Positions 24,746-34,032 of a DNA stretch of 64,000 nucleotides are shown here, one piece after another. Below the pieces are notes generated by a model. That model worked only from the letters and a program-made list of their open reading frames with translations. It ran no database searches and was not told where the DNA came from. The stretch is from VGBK01 sp964354255. GTDB taxonomy: Bacteria; Actinomycetota; Acidimicrobiia; Spongiisociales; UBA11373. Location of the stretch: NCBI GenBank assembly GCA_964354255.1, contig CAYGYX010000002.1, positions 23,388 to 87,387 of the forward strand, read 5' to 3'. Each line of letters opens with the position of its first letter. The first letter of the stretch is position 1. The position numbers were made by a program, and so were the translations under genes.

Positions 24746-25575
24746 GGCTGGCACTGATCATCCACCCCGAGCGCGACAGCGCCGCCGCCCTGGCCGCCGA
24801 CCTCGTCGCCCGGGCGGCGAGCCGGGGCATCGAGGTCTCCGCCGAGCCGGCCGACGCAGCCCGCGTGCCCGGCACCTCGGTTCGTACCCCCGGCCGGCCT
24901 CTCCAGGCCGATGTGGTCGTCGCGGTCGGCGGTGACGGCACGGTGCTCGAGGCGGTGCGAGTGGGCCTGGCGGCCGACCTGCCGGTGCTGGGCGTCAACG
25001 CGGGGCACCTGGGCTTCCTCACCCGTGTCGAGCCCGAGCGCCTCGACGAGGCGCTCGACGCCCTGGCGGCGGGGGGCTGGGCCGAGTCGCCGAGAATGAC
25101 CCTGACCGCTCGCGTGGCCGGGAAGCCGGCGGCCGTTGGGATCAACGACGTAGTGGTCGAGAAGGCGGTCAGCCAGCACGTCGTCAAGATCTCGGTGACG
25201 GTAGGGGCCGAGCACCTGGTCTCCTATCGCGCCGATGGGGTGGTGGTCGCCACGCCCACGGGCTCCACCGCCTACACGTTCTCTGCGGGCGGGCCGCTGG
25301 TCGACCCCGAACTCGAAGCCCTCGTGATCACCGCGGTCGCCCCCCACAACCTCTTTGGGCGCCCCATCGTCCTGCGACCCGATCAGCACCTGCGGCTGAC
25401 GGTGGACGACGATCGCCCGGCTCGGGTCAACGTCGACGGCCGGACCCTGACCCTGCTCACCCCGGGAGAGCATGTCGAGGTAGCCCGGGGCGATCGGTCG
25501 GCTCGCTTCATCGAGCTGTGGCCGCGCAACTTCGCGGTCTCGGTGCGCGAGAAGTTCCACCTGCACGATGCTTGA
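24742..25575 (+). CDS. nadK: NAD kinase
   Basis: 277 residues with the signature VVAVGGDGTVLEAVR (about 57-71), NAGHLGFL, NDVVVEKA and the C-terminal TPTGSTAYTFSAGGP motif. Makes NADP from NAD with ATP or polyphosphate; a polyphosphate glucokinase also lies in this window. ATG overlaps the tlyA stop; end overlaps recN by eight bases. Confidence 0.95.
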   Translation: MRLALIIHPERDSAAALAADLVARAASRGIEVSAEPADAARVPGTSVRTPGRPLQADVVVAVGGDGTVLEAVRVGLAADLPVLGVNAGHLGFLTRVEPERLDEALDALAAGGWAESPRMTLTARVAGKPAAVGINDVVVEKAVSQHVVKISVTVGAEHLVSYRADGVVVATPTGSTAYTFSAGGPLVDPELEALVITAVAPHNLFGRPIVLRPDQHLRLTVDDDRPARVNVDGRTLTLLTPGEHVEVARGDRSARFIELWPRNFAVSVREKFHLHDA

Positions 25576-27199
25576 CGAGCTGACGGTCGAGAACCTGGGT
25601 CTCATCACCCGGGCGCACGTCGAGCCGGGCCCCGGGCTGGTGGTGGTCACCGGTGAGACCGGGGCTGGCAAGACCCTGCTGCTGGGGGCGCTGCGCTTGC
25701 TGCGCGGCGATCCCGCCCGCCGCGACCGGGTAGGGCCCGTCGGGGACGAGGCTCGCGTGGAGGGCCGCTTCGTGGTCGCCGGGCAGGAGATAGTGGCCGC
25801 CCGCCGGGTGGGCCAGGACGGATCCAAGGCCTACCTCGATGGCTCGATGGTCCCGCTCCGGGTGCTCGAAGGGCGCTTGCAGGGCATCGTGGAGATCGTC
25901 GCCCAGCACGAGCACCTCGCCCTCGGCAGGGACGCTTCGGTGCGCGCGATCATCGATGCCGCCCTCGACGAGGAGGGAGGCGATGCCCGCGCTGCCTATG
26001 CCGCCGCGTGGGAGCACCTCCGGCGGGTGCGCGGCGACCAGGCGGCGTTGGGCGGCGACCGCCGAGCTCTCGAACGGGAGCACGACCTGGCCCTTCACCA
26101 AGCCCGCGAGGTTGCCGGGGCAGGCCTGGCTCCCGGAGAGGATCGGGCCCTGTCGGCCGAGCTCGAGCGCTTGCGCCACGCCGAGGACATCGCGGCTGCG
26201 CTCTCCATCGGCCACGCTGCCCTGGCCGGCGATGGGGGAGTGAGCGATGCTCTGGGCGGCATCGTGGCCGGGCTGCGCCGAGTGACCCCCTTCGATCCCT
26301 CCCTGGGAGAGGTGGCCGGGCGCGCCGGCGGGCTGGCGGCGGAAGCAGCCGACCTGGCCGCCGACCTGCGGCGTCGCCGAGACGACCTGGAAACCGACCC
26401 GGCCGCGCTGGACGCCGCCCGGGAGCGGCTCGCCGCCCTGTCCGATCTCAAACGGAAGTACGGGGACACCCTCGAGGAGGTGATCGCCTTCGGCGCAGAG
26501 GCACAGGAGCGAGCCGAGGGGCTGGCCGCCGTGCTGAAGCGAGCCGATTCGCTCTCGACCGAGGCCGCCGAAGCCGAGACCGCGATCGCCTTCCGGGGGG
26601 CGGCCCTGGCCGGGGCCCGGGCGGCGGCCGGGGAGCGGCTCGCCGGCCTCGCGCGACGTCATCTGCGCGATCTGGGGTTCCAGGCTCCCGTGCTGCGGGC
26701 GCCGGTCAGCCAGGCCCCGGCTGGGCCGAGCGGGGCCGACCGAGTCGAGTTGCTCTTCTCGTCCGATGCCTCGCTCGATCCGGGGCCCGTCGCCCGGGTG
26801 GCCAGCGGAGGCGAACTCAGCCGGCTCGTCCTGGCTGTGCACCTCGCCGCCGGAGTGGGGGAGGCCCCGGTGGTCGCCTTCGACGAGATCGACGCGGGCA
26901 TCGGCGGGACTACCGCGCTGGCGATGGGGGAGAAGCTGGCGGCCCTCGCTCGCGGCCGGCAGGTCCTGGTGGTCACGCACCTCCCCCAAGTGGCTGCCTT
27001 CGCCGACACTCACCTGGTGGTCGAGCGGCAGGGCAGCCGAGCCACCGTGCACCGCGTGGAGGGAGATGAGAGGCTCCGGGAGCTCACCCGGATGCTGGGC
27101 GGCCTGCCCGCCAGCGAGCGGGGGCGGGGGCACGCCGCCGAGCTGATCGAGGCGGCGGCCGCCCGCCGCGCGGCCGGCGCCGGCTCATCCGGGCGCTGA
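25568..27199 (+). CDS. recN: DNA repair protein RecN
   Basis: 543 residues of the SMC-like ATPase class: Walker A VTGETGAGKTLLL (about 28-40), central coiled coil (about 140-340), ABC signature RVASGGELSRLVLA and Walker B VVAFDEIDAGIGG. It bridges DNA at double-strand breaks. In Mycobacterium two genes lie between recN and pyrG; here pyrG follows directly. Confidence 0.95.
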   Translation: MLDELTVENLGLITRAHVEPGPGLVVVTGETGAGKTLLLGALRLLRGDPARRDRVGPVGDEARVEGRFVVAGQEIVAARRVGQDGSKAYLDGSMVPLRVLEGRLQGIVEIVAQHEHLALGRDASVRAIIDAALDEEGGDARAAYAAAWEHLRRVRGDQAALGGDRRALEREHDLALHQAREVAGAGLAPGEDRALSAELERLRHAEDIAAALSIGHAALAGDGGVSDALGGIVAGLRRVTPFDPSLGEVAGRAGGLAAEAADLAADLRRRRDDLETDPAALDAARERLAALSDLKRKYGDTLEEVIAFGAEAQERAEGLAAVLKRADSLSTEAAEAETAIAFRGAALAGARAAAGERLAGLARRHLRDLGFQAPVLRAPVSQAPAGPSGADRVELLFSSDASLDPGPVARVASGGELSRLVLAVHLAAGVGEAPVVAFDEIDAGIGGTTALAMGEKLAALARGRQVLVVTHLPQVAAFADTHLVVERQGSRATVHRVEGDERLRELTRMLGGLPASERGRGHAAELIEAAAARRAAGAGSSGR

Positions 27200-27211
27200 A
27201 GCGACCGGTGG

Positions 27212-27217
27212 TACGAT
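27212..27217 (+). promoter_or_regulatory. -10 element of pyrG
   Basis: TACGAT overlaps the ATG at 27216, which makes that ATG unlikely as the translation start and favours TTG 27246. Confidence 0.35.
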
Positions 27218-27245
27218 GCCCCAGCCGACCGGGGACCAGGCGGGC

Positions 27246-28901
27246 TTGACCAAGTACGTGTTCGTTACCGGCGGGGTGGTTTCGAGCCTCGGCAAGGGGA
27301 TCACCGCCGCCTCCCTGGGCCGCCTCCTGCGAGGACGCGGCCTGCGAGTGGTCAACCAGAAGATCGACCCGTACATCAACGTCGATCCGGGGACCATGAA
27401 CCCCTTCCAGCACGGCGAGGTCTTCGTCACCGACGACGGCGGCGAGACCGACCTCGACATCGGCCACTACGAGCGCTTCACCGGCACCAACCTGCGGCGC
27501 GACTCCAACGTGACCAGCGGCTCGGTGTATCTGGCGGTGATCCAGAAGGAGCGGCGCGGCGACTTCCTGGGCGACACCGTCCAGGTGATTCCCCACATAA
27601 CCAACGAGATCAAGCACCGCATCCGCCGGCTGGGGGAGCGCACCGAGGCCGACGTGGTCATCACCGAGGTGGGCGGCACGGTCGGTGACATCGAGATCCT
27701 TCCTTTCCTCGAGGCGGTGCGCCAGTTCCGCAACGACGTCGGTCCCGCCAACTCCGCGTCCATCCATGTGACCCTCGCGCCTTTCATCGCTCCCAGCGAG
27801 GAGATGAAGACCAAACCCACCCAGCACAGCGTGGCCGAGTTGCGCAGCCGGGGGATCGTGCCCGACGCCATCGTGGTGCGCAGCGACCGCCCCATCGAGG
27901 AAGCCGCCCGGCGCAAGATCAGCCTCTTCTGCGACGTCCCTCTCGAGGCGGTCATCAATGCCCCCGACGCGGCCGACATCTACGCGGTGCCCCTCGTGCT
28001 GCACGAGGGCGGCCTGGATGCCGTGATCTGCCGCCGCCTGGATCTGCAGACCCCACCGCCCGACCTGACCGAGTGGCGCAGCATGGTGGAGCGCCTGGCG
28101 GCCGCCACGGAGCCGGTGACGATCGGCCTCGTCGGGAAGTACGTCGACCTCCCCGACGCTTACCTGTCGGTGGTCGAGTCCCTCCGGCACGGGGCTCTCG
28201 CCGCGAACGTGGTCCTCGACCTCCGCTGGATCCCCAGCGACGAGGTCGACGGCCTGCTCTCCAGCTCCTATCTGGATGGCCTCGACGGCATCGTGGTGCC
28301 CGGGGGGTTCGGCGTGCGCGGCATCGAGGGGAAGATCGCCGCGGTGCGGCATGCCCGCGAGAACGGCATCCCCTTTCTCGGCCTGTGCCTCGGGCTGCAA
28401 TGCGCCGTGATCGAGTATGCCCGCCATCGCCTCGGGCTGGACGATGCCCACAGCGCCGAGTTCGACCCGACCTCCTTGCACCCGGTCATCGACCTCATGG
28501 AGGAGCAGCAGACGGTGGAGGGAATGGGAGGCACTATGCGCCTCGGCCTCTACGCCGCTCGCCTGTCCGAGGGATCGCTGGCCCGTCGGCTGTACGGCGA
28601 CGAGCTCATCTACGAGCGGCACCGGCACCGCTACGAGGTGAACAACCGCTTCCGCGCCGACCTCGAGGCCGCCGGCCTGGTGATGTCGGGGATCTCCCCC
28701 GACGGCCGGCTCGTCGAGATCATCGAGCTGCCCGGCCACCCCTACTTCATCGCCTGCCAGTTCCACCCCGAGTTCCGCTCGCGGCCCGACGCACCGCATC
28801 CCCTATTCGGCGGGCTGATGCAGGCGGCGCGGGAGCACCGCCGCCGGCACCCCGGAGCGATGCCCGTCGCGGGGCCGGCCACGGTTCGCCGACGGGGCTG
28901 A
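27246..28901 (+). CDS. pyrG: CTP synthase
   Basis: 551 residues. The N-terminus from TTG 27246 reads (M)TKYVFVTGGVVSSLGKGI, exactly the family start with its P-loop; ATG 27216 would add ten residues. The synthetase domain spans to about 265 and the glutaminase domain carries LCLGLQ with the nucleophile Cys and the final HPEF. Forms CTP from UTP, glutamine and ATP. Confidence 0.96.
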   Translation: MTKYVFVTGGVVSSLGKGITAASLGRLLRGRGLRVVNQKIDPYINVDPGTMNPFQHGEVFVTDDGGETDLDIGHYERFTGTNLRRDSNVTSGSVYLAVIQKERRGDFLGDTVQVIPHITNEIKHRIRRLGERTEADVVITEVGGTVGDIEILPFLEAVRQFRNDVGPANSASIHVTLAPFIAPSEEMKTKPTQHSVAELRSRGIVPDAIVVRSDRPIEEAARRKISLFCDVPLEAVINAPDAADIYAVPLVLHEGGLDAVICRRLDLQTPPPDLTEWRSMVERLAAATEPVTIGLVGKYVDLPDAYLSVVESLRHGALAANVVLDLRWIPSDEVDGLLSSSYLDGLDGIVVPGGFGVRGIEGKIAAVRHARENGIPFLGLCLGLQCAVIEYARHRLGLDDAHSAEFDPTSLHPVIDLMEEQQTVEGMGGTMRLGLYAARLSEGSLARRLYGDELIYERHRHRYEVNNRFRADLEAAGLVMSGISPDGRLVEIIELPGHPYFIACQFHPEFRSRPDAPHPLFGGLMQAAREHRRRHPGAMPVAGPATVRRRG

Positions 28902-28907
28902 GGCACG

Positions 28908-29453
28908 GTGCGCCGGCCAGCCTTGACCCTCCTCGGCAAGCGCTTCGTGGCTCGGGGGCAGTTCATCGCCCTGGAACGGGCCTACTACCTGGCCGACGGC
29001 GGGAGATGGGTGGCACGCGAGGTCATTCGCCACCCGGGATCGGCTGCGGTCGTCCTATGGGACGGCCGGCGCGTCCATCTGGTGCGGCAGCATCGCGCCG
29101 CAGTGGGCGGAAGCCTCCTCGAACTCCCCGCCGGGAAACTGGACGTCGCCGGGGAGCCGCCCCACCTGGCCGCCCGGCGTGAGTGCGTGGAGGAGCTGGG
29201 CCTGCAGCCGGGCCGCCTCACCCTTCTCCACATCGGCTACACCTCGCCCGGTTTCACCGACGAGCTGACCTGGATCTACCTCGGCGAGGACCTGACTGCG
29301 ACGTCCGCCGCGCCGCAGGGGCCAGAAGAGGCGGCGGCCGAGGTGGTGAGCTTGTCGTTGGACGAGGTCGTCTCCGCGCTGGAAGATGGGGACGTGCGCG
29401 ACGCCAAGACCATCCTCGGACTGTGCAGCCTCCTCCGCCGCCTGGGCCGATGA
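28908..29453 (+). CDS. NUDIX hydrolase, ADP-ribose pyrophosphatase type
   Basis: 181 residues. The Nudix box runs from GKLDVAGE to RRECVEELG (about 68-93); compared with the consensus it has one extra residue before the first Glu. The upstream LLELPAGKLD and the position between pyrG and xerD match the Mycobacterium gene Rv1700. Likely cleaves ADP-ribose. Overlaps xerD by four bases. Confidence 0.88.
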   Translation: MRRPALTLLGKRFVARGQFIALERAYYLADGGRWVAREVIRHPGSAAVVLWDGRRVHLVRQHRAAVGGSLLELPAGKLDVAGEPPHLAARRECVEELGLQPGRLTLLHIGYTSPGFTDELTWIYLGEDLTATSAAPQGPEEAAAEVVSLSLDEVVSALEDGDVRDAKTILGLCSLLRRLGR

Positions 29454-30400
29454 CCCTCGAAGAGCGCATCGCCGAGTACCTGGCTGCTCTCCGAGCGGAG
29501 CGGGGGCTGGCCGACGCCACCATTGCTGCCTACCGACGGGACCTGCGCCAGTACGCCGCGGCGTTGGGCGGGGCCTGGCCGGGGGCAGCGGCCGTTTCCG
29601 CGTTCGTTCGCGGCCTTCACGAGCGGGGCCTCGCCCCCGCCTCGGTGGCCCGCAAGGTCGCCGCCATCCGCGGATTCCATCGGTTCCTGGTGGCAGAGGG
29701 GCTCTGCCAGGAGGACCCGACCGTGCTGATCGATGCCCCGCGCCGGCCGGCTGCCCTGCCGAAAGCGCTCACGGTCGAGGAGGTCGTGCGGCTTCTCGAG
29801 GCTCCCGACCCGGCTGCCCGCGGGGGGCGCCGTGACCGGGCCTTGCTGGAGTTCATGTACGCCACCGGGGCCCGGGTAGCGGAAGTGGTGGGTCTCCAGC
29901 AAATGGATCTCGATCTACCGGAGGAGGGGGAGAACGATAAGAAGAGGAGGGACCGACAGGGCCAGGAGCGTGAGGAGGAGCAGGAAAGGGCCGCCACTGC
30001 CCGGCTGATGGGAAAGGGCCGCCGTGAGCGAGTGGTCCCGGTGGGGAAGCCGGCGTGCGAGGCGATCAGGGCCTACCTGCCCGACCGCCTCGCCATGCGC
30101 CAACCCGGGCGAGACCCAGGGGTGCTGTTCCTCAACAACCGGGGGCGGAGGCTCACGCGGCAGGGGGTATGGACGATCGTGCGCCGCCACGCACTGCGGG
30201 CCGGGCTCGACCCAGAGAAGGTGTCGCCGCACGTGCTGCGACACTCGGCGGCGACCCACATGGTGGAGAGGGGAGCCGACCTGAGAGTCGTACAGGAACT
30301 CCTCGGGCACGCTAGCATTGGGACCACACAGGTCTACACCCGAGTGTCCCCGCCGCACCTGCTCGAGGTGTATGCCACTTCCCACCCCCGCAGCACCTGA
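29450..30400 (+). CDS. xerD: Site-specific tyrosine recombinase XerD
   Basis: 316 residues: core-binding domain (about 1-88) and catalytic domain with R142 in GARVAE, K189 in MGKGRRER, H261-R264 in HVLRHSAATH, H287 and nucleophile Y296 in TTQVYTRV. With XerC it resolves chromosome dimers at dif. A strongly charged stretch at about 158-185 (KKRRDRQ, REEEQER) is inserted in the beta-hairpin before the catalytic Lys, making the protein slightly long. The DNA there is a purine tract. Confidence 0.93.
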   Translation: MTLEERIAEYLAALRAERGLADATIAAYRRDLRQYAAALGGAWPGAAAVSAFVRGLHERGLAPASVARKVAAIRGFHRFLVAEGLCQEDPTVLIDAPRRPAALPKALTVEEVVRLLEAPDPAARGGRRDRALLEFMYATGARVAEVVGLQQMDLDLPEEGENDKKRRDRQGQEREEEQERAATARLMGKGRRERVVPVGKPACEAIRAYLPDRLAMRQPGRDPGVLFLNNRGRRLTRQGVWTIVRRHALRAGLDPEKVSPHVLRHSAATHMVERGADLRVVQELLGHASIGTTQVYTRVSPPHLLEVYATSHPRST

Positions 30401-30407
30401 GGCCCTG

Positions 30408-30761
30408 ATGAGCACAGCTACCTTCCCCGACGCCGAGCAGCGCCTACGCCAGGAGCGCAGCAAGCTGGTGCACCAGCTCGCGGAGCTCGGCGCCGACGAG
30501 ACCGGAGAGCTCCGGGCCGACGTGGAGTTCGGCGACGGCTTTGCCGACGCCGCCGCCGCCACGGCCGAGCGAACCGAGGTGCTGGGGCTGGTGGACTCCC
30601 TCAAGAAGAACCTCGACGACGTCCACCTTGCTCTGGGCCGGATCCAGGAGGGCCTGTACGGCGTCTGCATCGGGTGCGGCCGCGACATCGGTACCGACCG
30701 GCTGGCCTTCCGGCCGGAGTCGGTGTACTGCGTCGAGTGCAAGGCCAGGGCCGGGTCCTGA
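30408..30761 (+). CDS. TraR/DksA-type zinc-finger protein
   Basis: 117 residues: helical hairpin (about 5-70) and a C4 zinc finger CIGCGRDIG ... YCVECK near the end, as in DksA/TraR proteins that bind the RNA polymerase secondary channel. The acidic tip of the DksA hairpin is not clearly kept, so the regulatory role is inferred. Shares the operon with xerD. Confidence 0.82.
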   Translation: MSTATFPDAEQRLRQERSKLVHQLAELGADETGELRADVEFGDGFADAAAATAERTEVLGLVDSLKKNLDDVHLALGRIQEGLYGVCIGCGRDIGTDRLAFRPESVYCVECKARAGS

Positions 30762-30795
30762 ACAACAGGGCGGCCTCTTCGGCAGGGGCGGCCGG

Positions 30796-31485
30796 ATGAT
30801 CGACGACAACCGGGTGCTTGACGTCGTCCTCTTCCTGGCCGTGCTCCTCCCCAGCGTGATCTTCCACGAGGTGGCCCACGGGTGGGTAGCGGAGCGGTTG
30901 GGCGACCCGACCCCCCGCCGGGCGGGCCGCATCACCCTCAACCCGATTCGGCACATCGACCCGGTCGGCTCCTTGCTGTTCCCGGCCCTCCTCGCCGCGG
31001 CCGGCCAGAGCGTCTGGGGATGGGCTCGCCCGGTCCCGGTCGAGCCCCGCCACTTCCGGCATCCCACCCGGGGCATGGCCTGGGTGGCCCTGGCCGGCCC
31101 GGCCAGCAACCTGGCGCTGGGCGCGGTGGTAGCCCGGTTCGGACCGTTCATTGACCTGCGTGGTGCCGCCGACTCGGCGGCACCACCGGCCGCGGTGTAC
31201 TGGCCCAGGCTGGAGGTCGGGGCCACCAGCGGGGCGCTCTGGGCCCGGGTGCTCTTCGCCTTCGTGCTGGTCAACTGCGCCCTGGCGGTGTTCAACATGC
31301 TCCCTATCCCGCCGCTCGACGGCAGCCGGCTCGTCCCCCTCGCTCTTCCCCCCGGGGGGCGGGAGGCCTTCAACCGCCTGGCCCCCTATGGCTTCTTGAT
31401 CATCTTCCTCCTCGTCGTCGTGTTCCCCGGCGCGCTCGCCTTCGTGGGCGACGCGGTCGGCTGGCTGCTCCGAGTCCTGGTGTGA
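30796..31485 (+). CDS. Site-2-type zinc metalloprotease (M50 family)
   Basis: 229 residues, about six membrane helices. Zinc motif HEVAHGW (25-31), the conserved NPIRHIDPVG loop (about 50-59) and the second metal-ligand segment NMLPIPPLDGSR. No PDZ domain, so it belongs to the short SpoIVFB/YwhC-like class. Substrate unknown. Stop overlaps the next start. Confidence 0.88.
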   Translation: MIDDNRVLDVVLFLAVLLPSVIFHEVAHGWVAERLGDPTPRRAGRITLNPIRHIDPVGSLLFPALLAAAGQSVWGWARPVPVEPRHFRHPTRGMAWVALAGPASNLALGAVVARFGPFIDLRGAADSAAPPAAVYWPRLEVGATSGALWARVLFAFVLVNCALAVFNMLPIPPLDGSRLVPLALPPGGREAFNRLAPYGFLIIFLLVVVFPGALAFVGDAVGWLLRVLV

Positions 31486-31961
31486 TGCGCCATCTCTCGC
31501 ACCTGGCGCGACGGGCCTTGGGGGCCCTGTGCCTTCGCCCGCTCCAGCCCGCCGAGCAGGCGGAGGCAGCCCGGCTCCTGCGCCCGGAAGAGAGAAGGCT
31601 GTTCTGGGGACAGGCCGCCGCCGACCAGCGGCACGCCCTGGGGTGCGCCCGGGTGGTGCTCGAGCGTGCCCCCGGCCGGCCCGACCTGGCACGGGCCGCC
31701 CTCTTGCACGACGTGGGCAAGGGCACGGTTCGCCTCGGGGTCGGCGGCCGGGTGCTGGCCACCGGCCTTTCTCTCCTCCATCTCCCCACCCCCGGACGCC
31801 TTGGTGCCTACCTGGCCCACGGGTGCCGCGGGGCCCACGAACTGGCAAGGGCACGAGCGGAGCCGCTGGTGGTGGCCTACGCCCGCCACCACCACGCCGC
31901 CCGCCCGCCCGCGGTCTCCGCGGAGGACTGGGACCTGCTGGAGGCCGCCGACCGGGCCTGA
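31485..31961 (+). CDS. HD-domain protein
   Basis: 158 residues with ALLHDVGKG (HD motif) and YARHHHAARPP, the pattern of small HD phosphohydrolases. ATG 31485 overlaps the preceding stop; GTG 31482 is the alternative. The order M50 peptidase-HD protein-scpA recurs in actinobacteria and Chloroflexi. Substrate unknown. Confidence 0.78.
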   Translation: MRHLSHLARRALGALCLRPLQPAEQAEAARLLRPEERRLFWGQAAADQRHALGCARVVLERAPGRPDLARAALLHDVGKGTVRLGVGGRVLATGLSLLHLPTPGRLGAYLAHGCRGAHELARARAEPLVVAYARHHHAARPPAVSAEDWDLLEAADRA

Positions 31962-32005
31962 AAGCCGGGGCCGGCGCGCCCCGTGGCAATACCATGGGGT
32001 GTCGC

Positions 32006-32764
32006 ATGAGCTACCAGGTCAGGACGCCGGTCTTCGAGGGCCCCCTCGACTTGCTGCTGCGCCTGATCACGGAGCGGCAGGTCGAGATCACCGAGGTAAG
32101 CCTCCTCGACCTGGTCGATGAGTACCTGGCTCATCTCGCCCTGTTGCCGGATCTCGACATCGATTCCGCCAGCGAGTTCCTGGTCATCGCCGCCACCCTG
32201 ATCCAGTTGAAGGCGCGTCGGCTGCTGCCCGGCTCGGCGGGGGTCGACCTCGATGAGGAACTGGCCCTGGCCGAGGAGCGCGACCGCCTGCTGAGCCGGC
32301 TCCTGGCCTGCCTCACCTTCAAGGATGTGGCGGCGGTCTTCGCCCACCGCCTCGAGGCCACGGCCCGCTTGGTGGGGCGGTACGCCGGACTCGACCCCGG
32401 TCTCGTCCCGCCGCCCCCTCTCGTCAACCTGCCGGTGACCGCCGCCGACCTGGCCGGCCTGGCGACTCGCCTGCTCTCGAGGCGCCGCGAGCTCGAGCTT
32501 GATCACCTGGACCTCGACCTGCCTTCCGTGGCCGCCGCCATCGAGGAAGTGCGGCGGCGGGTAGCAGCGGAGGTGCAAACCGACTTCGAGAGGCTCACCG
32601 CCCACCTGGGCAGGCCGCTCGAGGTGGTGGCGTACTTCCTGGCCGTGCTCGAGCTGGCCCGCTGGGGGCTCGTGCAAGCGGCCCAGGAGCACCCGGGAGC
32701 CCCGATCGTCCTCCACCACCGCACCAATCCCGACCGGGAGCTTGTGAGCGAATGGCCGAGCTGA
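32006..32764 (+). CDS. scpA: Chromosome segregation/condensation protein ScpA
   Basis: 252 residues starting MSYQVRTPVFEGPLDLLLRLI, the kleisin N-terminal domain that binds the SMC neck; the C-terminal winged helix (about 185-245) binds the SMC head. A TACCAT hexamer lies ten bases before ATG, so a local promoter is possible. Overlaps scpB by 13 bases. Confidence 0.95.
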   Translation: MSYQVRTPVFEGPLDLLLRLITERQVEITEVSLLDLVDEYLAHLALLPDLDIDSASEFLVIAATLIQLKARRLLPGSAGVDLDEELALAEERDRLLSRLLACLTFKDVAAVFAHRLEATARLVGRYAGLDPGLVPPPPLVNLPVTAADLAGLATRLLSRRRELELDHLDLDLPSVAAAIEEVRRRVAAEVQTDFERLTAHLGRPLEVVAYFLAVLELARWGLVQAAQEHPGAPIVLHHRTNPDRELVSEWPS

Positions 32765-33342
32765 ACGACCTCGTGGCAACCTTGGAAGCCATCCTGTTCG
32801 TGGCCGAGGACCCGGTGCCCGTACGGGAGATTGCCGAGGTGTTGGAGGTGCCGCTCGCGTCCGTGGAGGAGGGTCTGGCCGCCCTCCAGGCTCGGCTCGA
32901 GGCAACCGGGGCCGGGCTGGTGGTGCGGCCGGCAGCGGCGGGCTGGCGCCTTTACACCCGACCCGACCTCCACCCCTACCTCGAGCGCTTCGCCGCGGGC
33001 GCCACCGCCGCCCGCCTCAGCCGCGCCGCGTTGGAGACACTGGCGGTCGTGGCCTACCGCCAGCCGGTGTCGCGAGCCCAGATCGGGGAGATCCGCGGGG
33101 TCGACTCCGACCACGCCCTCCGTACCCTGGAACGACGGGGCCTCGTGGACGTGGTAGGGCGGGCCGGAGGGCCGGGACAGGCCGCCCTCTACGGCACCAC
33201 CGACCTCTTCTTGGAGAAGCTGGGTATGCGGTCGCGCGCTGAGCTGCCGCCCCTGGCCGACCACGTGCCCCCGGCCGGAATCGTCGATCGGCTCGAGGAG
33301 CCTTTCCGCCCGGAGGAACCATCGAGCGACTCCAGCGCCTGA
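32752..33342 (+). CDS. scpB: Chromosome segregation/condensation protein ScpB
   Basis: 196 residues: two winged-helix domains (about 5-80 and 85-165) with LETLAVVAYRQPVSRAQIGE and IRGVDSDHALRTL, classic for ScpB. Dimerises on ScpA in the condensin complex. The 3' end holds GGAGGA, the ribosome-binding site of rluB. Confidence 0.95.
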   Translation: MAELNDLVATLEAILFVAEDPVPVREIAEVLEVPLASVEEGLAALQARLEATGAGLVVRPAAAGWRLYTRPDLHPYLERFAAGATAARLSRAALETLAVVAYRQPVSRAQIGEIRGVDSDHALRTLERRGLVDVVGRAGGPGQAALYGTTDLFLEKLGMRSRAELPPLADHVPPAGIVDRLEEPFRPEEPSSDSSA

Positions 33343-34025
33343 TCGCCCACGCCGGGCTGGCTTCCCGGCGCGCCGCCGAGGACATGGTCCGGGCCGGCCG
33401 GGTCACCGTGGATGGGCGGGCCGCCCACCTCGGACAGAAGGTCGATCCCGCCACCGCCCGGGTAGAGGTCGACGGCATCCCACTCCCCATTCGTCCCGAC
33501 CTGGTCTACTACCTGCTGTTCAAGCCGGCCGGGGTGGTAAGCACCGCCTCCGACCCGCAAGGGCGGCCCACGGTGGTGGACCTGGTGCCCAAGGGCACCC
33601 GCGTCTACCCGGTCGGGCGCCTCGACGCCGACACCGAGGGGTTGGTCATCCTCACCAACGACGGGGACCTGGCGGCGCGGGTGACCCATCCCCGCCACGG
33701 CGTCGGCAAGACCTACCTGGCCCGGGTCACCGGCAACCCGGGGAGGGCGGCCCTGCGGGCGCTCATCGCCGGGGTGGAGTTGGAGGACGGCCCCGCCCGC
33801 GCTCGGGAGGCCCGGCTGGTGAGTCAACAGCGGGGCGAGGCACTGGTCCAGTTGGTCATGGGAGAGGGCCGCAAGCGAGAGGTGCGTCGCCTGCTGGCGG
33901 CAGTGGGCCACCCGGTGCTGGCCCTGGTCCGCACAGCCATCGGCCCCGTTACCGACCGCGGCCTCAAGCCCGGAGCCTGGCGCGAACTCACTCTCGACGA
34001 GATCCGCTCCCTCTACATGGGATGA
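33321..34025 (+). CDS. rluB: 23S rRNA pseudouridine synthase, RluB/RsuA family
   Basis: 234 residues if initiation is at ATC 33321. The S4 domain reads ERLQRLIAHAGLASRRAAED, and in homologues the Met comes right before ERLQ. There is no ATG, GTG or TTG in this frame until 33384, which would remove 21 residues of the S4 fold; ATC has GGAGGA just upstream, and a CTG at 33339 overlaps the scpB stop (CTGA). Catalytic motif VGRLDADTEGLVILTNDG is intact. Makes pseudouridine near the peptidyl-transferase centre. Confidence 0.88.
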   Translation: MERLQRLIAHAGLASRRAAEDMVRAGRVTVDGRAAHLGQKVDPATARVEVDGIPLPIRPDLVYYLLFKPAGVVSTASDPQGRPTVVDLVPKGTRVYPVGRLDADTEGLVILTNDGDLAARVTHPRHGVGKTYLARVTGNPGRAALRALIAGVELEDGPARAREARLVSQQRGEALVQLVMGEGRKREVRRLLAAVGHPVLALVRTAIGPVTDRGLKPGAWRELTLDEIRSLYMG

Positions 34026-34032
34026 TGACCGG

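Noticed and set aside
29450..30400. Integrase of a mobile element
   Set aside because: Conserved xerD neighbourhood (pyrG-nudix-xerD-scpA); no att repeats.
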